From positions 62,001 through 126,000 of the forward strand of contig CANLLN010000005.1 of assembly GCA_947491945.1 (NCBI GenBank): a DNA stretch of 64,000 nucleotides, in the 5' to 3' direction. A model generated the notes under the pieces. That model saw nothing but the letters and a program-made list of their open reading frames with translations, did no database searches and was not told the origin of the DNA. A program made the translations under genes and the position numbers. The DNA is from an uncultured Carboxylicivirga sp. (GTDB lineage: Bacteria > Bacteroidota > Bacteroidia > Bacteroidales > Marinilabiliaceae). Shown one piece after another: positions 58,648 through 64,000 of this stretch. Every line of letters begins with the position of its first letter. The first letter of the stretch is position 1.

Positions 58648-61600
58648 TTAGAATGTAATGTTAGCTCCCACTGAAATGGTGCGCGACTGGGGATAGATAC
58701 CCCGATCGACCCCAATGCTGGTATATTCACCGGAGGCAATTTCCGGATCAAAACCTTCGTAAGCAGCAATGGTCAGTAAGTTCTCGGCTGCTACAAACAC
58801 CCTGAAGCGTTCAATATAATTCGTGCTTAAAATGTTTTTTGGTAGCGTGTAGCCCAGCTGAATATTTTTCATGCGGATGTAATTACCACTCTTCACATAA
58901 AGGTCTGAGGCTTTCCAGTTATAACCATATGATTTAGTGGATAGCTTAGGCAGATGATTGGATGTGCCTTCTCCGTGCCAGCGATCAAGCATATAAGCGG
59001 GCTGGTTCATACGGGGTATATCATTCCGTGTTGAGTAATCAAATATCTCACCCCCAATGGCACCCTGCAAGAAAATCGTTAAATCGAAATTCTTATAAGC
59101 AGCATCAATATTAATACCGTAGGTCCAGTCAGGCGTTCCTTTTCCAATGAGTGTGCGATCGTCTTCATCAATCACACCATCACCGTTGGTATCGGCAAAG
59201 CGCACATCACCCACGCCAATCTTGTCTTTGTCGCCGGCAATGCTGTAAGCAGGCAGATAGGCATCGAGCTGCTCCTGATTTTGAATGACACCATTGGTTT
59301 TATAACCATAAAAATGGGGAAAGAAGCTACCATTCTGTCCACGCACAAAATCTCCGATGCCAAAGGCATTCTCCAGGAATATCTCGCCCGATTCGTTACC
59401 CAGGTTAATCAGCTCATTCTTCAGATAAGAGGCATTAGCCGATATTCCATAAGTAAAGCCGCCCACATTGTCTTTCCACGACAACTCAATCTCCACACCT
59501 GAGTTACGCATGTCGCCCACGTTGGCGATAGGTTTTCCGGTACCCACATAGTTCGGTATGGGCTGCTCCATCAGCATACCTTCAGTGTCTTTTCTAAAGT
59601 AATCGAAACCCACGGCTAAACGGCTTTTCAACAGTCGCAAATCAAAACCAATATCAATCTGCTCTGATTCCTCCCAAATAACATCGGGGTTAGGAATGCG
59701 CTGTGGACTGGTACCGTACTGCAAGTTTTCATTATCGCCAATGCCAAAGTAATAGTTTTGATTACCGTCCATTAAACTGGTATAGGCAAAATCGCCAATC
59801 TGCTCATTACCATTACGTCCCCAGCTGGCTCTTATCTTCAAATAGTCAAACCAATGTGGGCGTCCCTCCATAAAGCTTTCGTTGGTAAGGTTCCAGCCTA
59901 CCGAGGCCGATGGGAAGGTTGCCCACTTATTGTTGGCGCCAAAACGTGAGGAACCATCGCGGCGGATACTGGCCTGAAACATATAGCGCTCATCGAAGTT
60001 ATAATCCACACGCCCAAAGTAAGAGGCAAGAGTGCGCGAGGTAACACCATCAGTACCTCCATTAACACGCTCATCATCCGGATCGCCAATAGCGTAGTCA
60101 ATCACTGATTTATGGGGAATATACTCAAGCAGATCATAATCCACTCCACCCAGATTTTTCATCTTATACTCACGCGCCGATTGTCCCAGTAAAACCGAGA
60201 AATTATGTTTATCGTCAATGGTATTAGCATAGGACAAAGTATTCTCTATTTGCCAGGTATAACCCCGATTCATGCTTGCTGAAACATTACTGCGCACGAT
60301 ATTTTTACCTTGTGATGACAGATAATGGGGATAAGTATACCCATCATCACCCCAGAAAGCCAGATCGGCTCCATAACTGGTTTTAAAGCGGATGCCTTTA
60401 TAAACATCCACCTCGCCCCAAAAGGTTGATACAAATTTATCGGAATTGCCCTGACTATAGGTAGGTGCATTGAGCATGGCCACCGGATTGGCAATCTCCT
60501 GAAAGCCCGAAGGCGGCAATGAAAATACACGTCCGTCAGCATCTTTTACAGCGTTGGGATAATCTGCCAATACAGCATCCGGATCGGTAGCATACACCGG
60601 CACCAGCGGACTCATGGCCAGGGCACTACCCAGCACTGATCCAAACTCTGAGTTGGTATCAATGCCCATACTGGTAATGCGCGAATAAGCAGCGTTAACA
60701 CCTACTTTCAGACTGCTCAACAGAGCACGCTCCTGCTTAAATACATCATAAGTAGTATTGGAGCGAACGCTATAACGCTCGTAGTTGGAACGTCCATAGT
60801 TACCACCTACAATACCATCCTGATCGAAATAACCAAAGGATACAAAGTAGTTCACATTATCGCTGCCGCCACTCAAACTCACCTGATGATTTTGAATAGG
60901 CGCATCATAATTAAAAGTCTCATCCTGCCAGTCGGTGCCTTTGCCTGCGGCTGCAATTTCGTCGGATGAATAGATCGGTGACAAACCATCATTCAGGTTG
61001 GTCTCATTCATCAGTACCATATACTCAGTGGCATCCAAAACGGCTTTCTTAGTCCATGGGTTTTGCCATCCGTAAGAGAAATCATAACTGATGCGCATCT
61101 TACCGGATTTACCCGACTTGGTACTAACCAAAATAACACCGTTGGCAGCACGGGCTCCGTAGATTGCAGCCGAAGCAGCATCTTTCAACACCTCAATAGA
61201 TTCAATATCGGATGGATTCAGGTAGTTAATACCGCCATCTACAGCCATACCGTCCACGATGTAAAGCGGTTCACTATTATTAATAGTACCAATACCCCGA
61301 ATCCTCACTTTTGAATCGGAACCGGGCTGGCCCGAGCTTTGGGTAATCTGCACCCCCGACACACGGCCTTTCAATACATCTTCGATGCGTGAAGGCGTAG
61401 CCGCTTCTAAGGACTCAGCCGACACACTACTAATGGCGGCAGTAACCACGCTTTTCTTTTGAACACCATAACCAATAACAACCACCTCATCAAGGTCGGT
61501 CAGCTCTTCTTCCATTATAATGTTAATAGTAGAAGATGTTACGGGCACTTCCTGACTGCGCATGCCGATAAAAGAAAATACCAGCACATCACCTTGTCCG

Positions 61601-61782
61601 GCCTCAAGGGTAAAAATCCCGTCAATATTTGTTACTGTTCCAATCGATGTTCCTTTCACTACAACACTTACACCGGGCACTGGTAAGCCATCAGTTCCGT
61701 TTACGGTACCGCTAACGGTTAGATTTTGGGCCTGACCAGTGAGTGCCAGTAAAAAGAGGAATATCCCTAATACATGTTTCAT
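58648..61782 (-). CDS. SusC/RagA family TonB-linked outer membrane transporter
   Basis: This 1044-residue protein has a signal peptide, a carboxypeptidase-like regulatory domain (about 20-95, VSGTVNGTDGLPVPGVSVVV), a TonB-dependent plug (YVVQKK-type region DEVVVIGYGVQKKSVVTAA, then SRIEDVLKGRVSGVQI and ALYIVDG-like EPLYIVDGMAVDG) and a 22-strand barrel ending in Phe. It imports oligosaccharides with SusD as lid. It lacks an extra N-terminal signalling domain, so it is not coupled to an anti-sigma factor. It is the first gene of the PUL transcript, with a promoter at 61812-61819. Confidence 0.97.
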   Translation of the reverse strand: MKHVLGIFLFLLALTGQAQNLTVSGTVNGTDGLPVPGVSVVVKGTSIGTVTNIDGIFTLEAGQGDVLVFSFIGMRSQEVPVTSSTINIIMEEELTDLDEVVVIGYGVQKKSVVTAAISSVSAESLEAATPSRIEDVLKGRVSGVQITQSSGQPGSDSKVRIRGIGTINNSEPLYIVDGMAVDGGINYLNPSDIESIEVLKDAASAAIYGARAANGVILVSTKSGKSGKMRISYDFSYGWQNPWTKKAVLDATEYMVLMNETNLNDGLSPIYSSDEIAAAGKGTDWQDETFNYDAPIQNHQVSLSGGSDNVNYFVSFGYFDQDGIVGGNYGRSNYERYSVRSNTTYDVFKQERALLSSLKVGVNAAYSRITSMGIDTNSEFGSVLGSALAMSPLVPVYATDPDAVLADYPNAVKDADGRVFSLPPSGFQEIANPVAMLNAPTYSQGNSDKFVSTFWGEVDVYKGIRFKTSYGADLAFWGDDGYTYPHYLSSQGKNIVRSNVSASMNRGYTWQIENTLSYANTIDDKHNFSVLLGQSAREYKMKNLGGVDYDLLEYIPHKSVIDYAIGDPDDERVNGGTDGVTSRTLASYFGRVDYNFDERYMFQASIRRDGSSRFGANNKWATFPSASVGWNLTNESFMEGRPHWFDYLKIRASWGRNGNEQIGDFAYTSLMDGNQNYYFGIGDNENLQYGTSPQRIPNPDVIWEESEQIDIGFDLRLLKSRLAVGFDYFRKDTEGMLMEQPIPNYVGTGKPIANVGDMRNSGVEIELSWKDNVGGFTYGISANASYLKNELINLGNESGEIFLENAFGIGDFVRGQNGSFFPHFYGYKTNGVIQNQEQLDAYLPAYSIAGDKDKIGVGDVRFADTNGDGVIDEDDRTLIGKGTPDWTYGINIDAAYKNFDLTIFLQGAIGGEIFDYSTRNDIPRMNQPAYMLDRWHGEGTSNHLPKLSTKSYGYNWKASDLYVKSGNYIRMKNIQLGYTLPKNILSTNYIERFRVFVAAENLLTIAAYEGFDPEIASGEYTSIGVDRGIYPQSRTISVGANITF

Positions 61783-61811
61783 GATAAAATGGATTTAATG
61801 ATTTAACACTG

Positions 61812-61819
61812 CAAACCTA
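61812..61819 (-). promoter_or_regulatory. Promoter -7 element for the susC operon
   Basis: Read on the minus strand the site is TAGGTTTG, a perfect TAnnTTTG match. It predicts a start near 61805 and a leader of about 22 nt. No good -33 TTTG is visible, consistent with an activator-dependent promoter. Confidence 0.5.
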
Positions 61820-61939
61820 GGCCTCTTTTGTTAATAAATACTAATATTAGAGTTCACTACAACCTCATTTTTGATAAAATTAAAACTCACTATTAACTCA
61901 CACATAAAAATACAAAACATTGTTATTTAGGTCATTAAA

Positions 61940-61951
61940 GTGTAATTACAC
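61940..61951. promoter_or_regulatory. Candidate operator palindrome upstream of susC
   Basis: GTGTAATTACAC is a perfect 12-base palindrome in the intergenic region between the LuxR-type regulator gene and susC, about 120 bases upstream of the susC -7 element. It is a plausible binding site for the neighbouring helix-turn-helix regulator, by inference only. Confidence 0.3.
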
Positions 61952-62069
61952 CTCTATATCTACTAAAATACCCACTCACACCCTTCTATAAATAAGCAGG
62001 GAGTAAATTGCCATAAATTAACATTTAAAATGGATAAGATTGGACGGATAGTTTCAGATACGGTCCGCT

Positions 62070-64000
62070 CTACAAATCGTTAATATACTTTGATAGATTA
62101 TCGCCAGAGGCAAGACCCAGCTTTTGGCGTAGCCGGTAGCGGTTGTTTTCAATAGCCCGGTAAGAAACGTTCATGAGGGTGGCAATCTCTTTAGAGGTCA
62201 TATTCATACGAATGTAAGCACATAACTTTTGCTCTCGTCCTGTTAAATCGGGGTGCTTTATCTTAAGTCGATTGATAAAATCAGCGTGTATCTGCTCCAA
62301 ATGCAATTCAAACACCTCCCAATGGCTATCACTGTCAATATCTTTGTTAATTTTTTTAATTACACCCTCTAGTTTAGCAGCCATTTGACCTGCATCATTC
62401 AGTTTTTTAATACGACTCAGTACATCTTTAACACTTAGTAAAAATTCATTTTTCTGAATAATATTCATGGTCGAGTTAGCCAGCTCCTTTTCCTTAAACA
62501 GCATTTCGTCGCGTAACTTCTCATTACGCAACTTTACCATCTCCTTTTCTGTCCGCAATGCCTCATTGGTCAGTTGCTCCTCACGGGCTTTGTACCGCTC
62601 CCTTTGCTTTAGCTTTTCGCGTTTCCGACTTAGTTCAATGCGTCGATTAAAGAAATACACCATTGTTATTACCAGAAGAAGAGCAGCAATAAAATAGGCT
62701 ATTTTAGCCGGGATTTGGCGATACCAGGGCGGCTTCACAATAAAACTAAAATGCACGGGTCTTGCCTCAACATTATAACGATTTTTGGCATACACAGTAA
62801 ATGTATATTCCCCCTCCCTCAGCTTAGTGAACTGTCGAAAGGTAACACTGCTCCATGCTGTAGGCTCTTTGTCCACACCGGAAAGAAAAGTGGCATATTC
62901 CACTCCTTCATCCTGATAAAAGCTAGCTGCATAATGAATCTCAAAGGCATTGTTCTTAAAAGGATATTCCGGTACTCTGTACTGAGTAAAACCATCGTCC
63001 TCCTGCTGATGCAACATATATGGAATACTGTCGGTAGTGCCTTTGAAAGACCGCAGGTGCACTTTAAAAGGCATGCGAAAACCAGCGTTACCACTTAAAT
63101 GATAATGGACAAAACCATCTTCCACTCCAAAAAACACGTTTTCATCGTTGAGTACGAAAACAGATTCGAAGGCAGACACCATCTTCTGCTCCAAAGGAAG
63201 AAAAGGATATTCAATCTTTGTATAGCTGGCATCTTCGAGATAACGAAGAACGCCAACCTTGCTGTTTGTAAAAAACCAAATATTTCGATACTGATCTTCA
63301 AACATGCGTCGTGGATACTGTCCTTTGCTGAAAAAGCGATCAAACTCAGTAGTCTGACGTATCCGCCCGTCCCGCTCAATAAGGTAAATACAATCGGTGC
63401 CAACAAAGAACAGCTGCCCCTTAAGTCTGCACACAAGGCCTGTTTTATTATCCGGGAAATGTGAGAAGTCAAACTTACGGCTTTTCACAACCTCTTTATA
63501 ATCCGCACTAAAAGTAACCTGATAGATCCCTTTATTTCCATGCGATACCCATAGACAGCCCTGTTCATCCCATTGCGCAAAACGCGACGATTCACCAAAG
63601 CCCTCAACGCGCTGTGAATAAAGCCACCGCCCGCTCTTTTTATGCAGCAAAATAAAACCTTTATAGGTTCCGGCCAGCATGAGATTCGGTTGCTCCGGAA
63701 TACTTATAAACTTCCACACACCATTGACTGATACCGGTGTAATAAGCTCTGACCTATTATCAACAATGCGTAAAACACCCTGATCGTGACCACATAGTAC
63801 CTCATCACCATCGCTAAAAAGCGACCATACCTGCCCTTCCGTACCGGCCACCTTTTGGAAATCGTCGCGATCTTTCAGAGGATCATGAAAAGGCCCATCG
63901 CTAATGGTAAAAAGAGCCTGATTAGTACCGAAGTAATATTGGCCATGAAATCGCTCCATCACATAACCGGTGCCCAGGTTATAGTATCCACTTAAAAAGG
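62070..64000 (-). CDS. Propeller / Y_Y_Y-domain LuxR-type regulator of the PUL (5-prime partial)
   Basis: The gene runs off the right edge; the frame is open from 63962 to 64000 (continuing through GYYNLGTGYVMERF), so the ATG-like codon at 63962 is internal. The visible part holds beta-propeller blades (GQYYFGTNQALFT, WVSHGNKGIYQVTF, QYRNIWFFTN). A triple-tyrosine periplasmic domain follows (FEIHYAASFY, EGEYTFTVYAKNRYN), with one transmembrane helix (IAYFIAALLLVITMVYFF) and a coiled coil. It ends in a LuxR-type helix-turn-helix (LTGREQKLCAYIRMNMTSKEIATLMNVSYRAIENNRYRLRQKLG, ends YINDL). There is no histidine kinase core. It is a one-component membrane regulator, presumably sensing a glycan fragment and controlling susC downstream. 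Confidence 0.85.
   Translation of the reverse strand, partial: FLSGYYNLGTGYVMERFHGQYYFGTNQALFTISDGPFHDPLKDRDDFQKVAGTEGQVWSLFSDGDEVLCGHDQGVLRIVDNRSELITPVSVNGVWKFISIPEQPNLMLAGTYKGFILLHKKSGRWLYSQRVEGFGESSRFAQWDEQGCLWVSHGNKGIYQVTFSADYKEVVKSRKFDFSHFPDNKTGLVCRLKGQLFFVGTDCIYLIERDGRIRQTTEFDRFFSKGQYPRRMFEDQYRNIWFFTNSKVGVLRYLEDASYTKIEYPFLPLEQKMVSAFESVFVLNDENVFFGVEDGFVHYHLSGNAGFRMPFKVHLRSFKGTTDSIPYMLHQQEDDGFTQYRVPEYPFKNNAFEIHYAASFYQDEGVEYATFLSGVDKEPTAWSSVTFRQFTKLREGEYTFTVYAKNRYNVEARPVHFSFIVKPPWYRQIPAKIAYFIAALLLVITMVYFFNRRIELSRKREKLKQRERYKAREEQLTNEALRTEKEMVKLRNEKLRDEMLFKEKELANSTMNIIQKNEFLLSVKDVLSRIKKLNDAGQMAAKLEGVIKKINKDIDSDSHWEVFELHLEQIHADFINRLKIKHPDLTGREQKLCAYIRMNMTSKEIATLMNVSYRAIENNRYRLRQKLGLASGDNLSKYINDL

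Overview
The window reads as a chromosomal segment of a Bacteroidota bacterium. A marine or anaerobic polysaccharide degrader of the Marinilabiliales type is my best guess, by inference only. The evidence is a SusC/SusD pair with a hybrid set of glycoside hydrolases, a 2759-residue secreted protein ending in a type IX secretion sorting domain, lipoproteins with Bacteroidota-style signal peptides, and many promoters matching the TTTG-N19-TAnnTTTG pattern of the Bacteroidota primary sigma factor. Few genes have a Shine-Dalgarno sequence. There is no integrase, transposase, phage gene or CRISPR array.

Layout. 0-9 kb holds housekeeping genes: the end of a lysine 5,6-aminomutase beta-like gene, a thiolase, a PurF-like amidotransferase, a SPOR protein, a universal stress protein, miaB, an AhpD-like protein, a STAS protein and a PlsC-like acyltransferase. 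9-13 kb has an ABC-F ATPase and a sensor histidine kinase with a periplasmic solute-binding domain. 13.2-17.5 kb is an aromatic amino acid operon (pheA, aminotransferase, DAHP synthase/chorismate mutase, tyrA) preceded by a Phe/Tyr-rich leader peptide and an attenuator. 17.5-28.7 kb contains mnmA, thioredoxin-fold proteins, a Cys-rich lipoprotein, an AsmA-like protein, a Wzi/RemB-like barrel, aspS, tadA and a CheY-like regulator. 28.9-37.3 kb is the giant secreted protein. 37.3-38.9 kb is a noncoding repeat array. 38.9-43.7 kb carries a MaoC-like hydratase, an SDR and an AmmeMemoRadiSam pair. 43.9-44.4 kb has four tandem tRNA-Lys genes, followed by a second repeat array (44.4-45.5 kb). 45.5-47.5 kb has a membrane LytTR regulator and pfkA. 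47.8-64 kb is a polysaccharide utilisation locus (GH5, GH2, GH3, GH16, PKD surface lipoprotein, SusD, SusC, propeller/LuxR-type regulator), probably for a beta-1,3-glucan such as laminarin.

How the genes work together. The pheA-tyrA operon takes carbon from DAHP to phenylalanine and tyrosine, and its leader should sense charging of tRNA-Phe and tRNA-Tyr. In the PUL, SusC/SusD and the PKD lipoprotein would bind and import glucan fragments cut by GH16, while GH3, GH2 and GH5 trim them and the adjacent propeller regulator controls the locus.

The most interesting noncoding signals are: (1) the Phe/Tyr attenuator at 13.2 kb; (2) a textbook sigma-54 promoter driving a predicted small RNA of about 70 nt at 1.5-1.6 kb; (3) a candidate multibranched RNA with a terminator at 23.7 kb; and (4) a composite family of structured intergenic repeats at 18.6, 37.7-38.9 and 44.5-45.5 kb, with covarying stems visible between copies.
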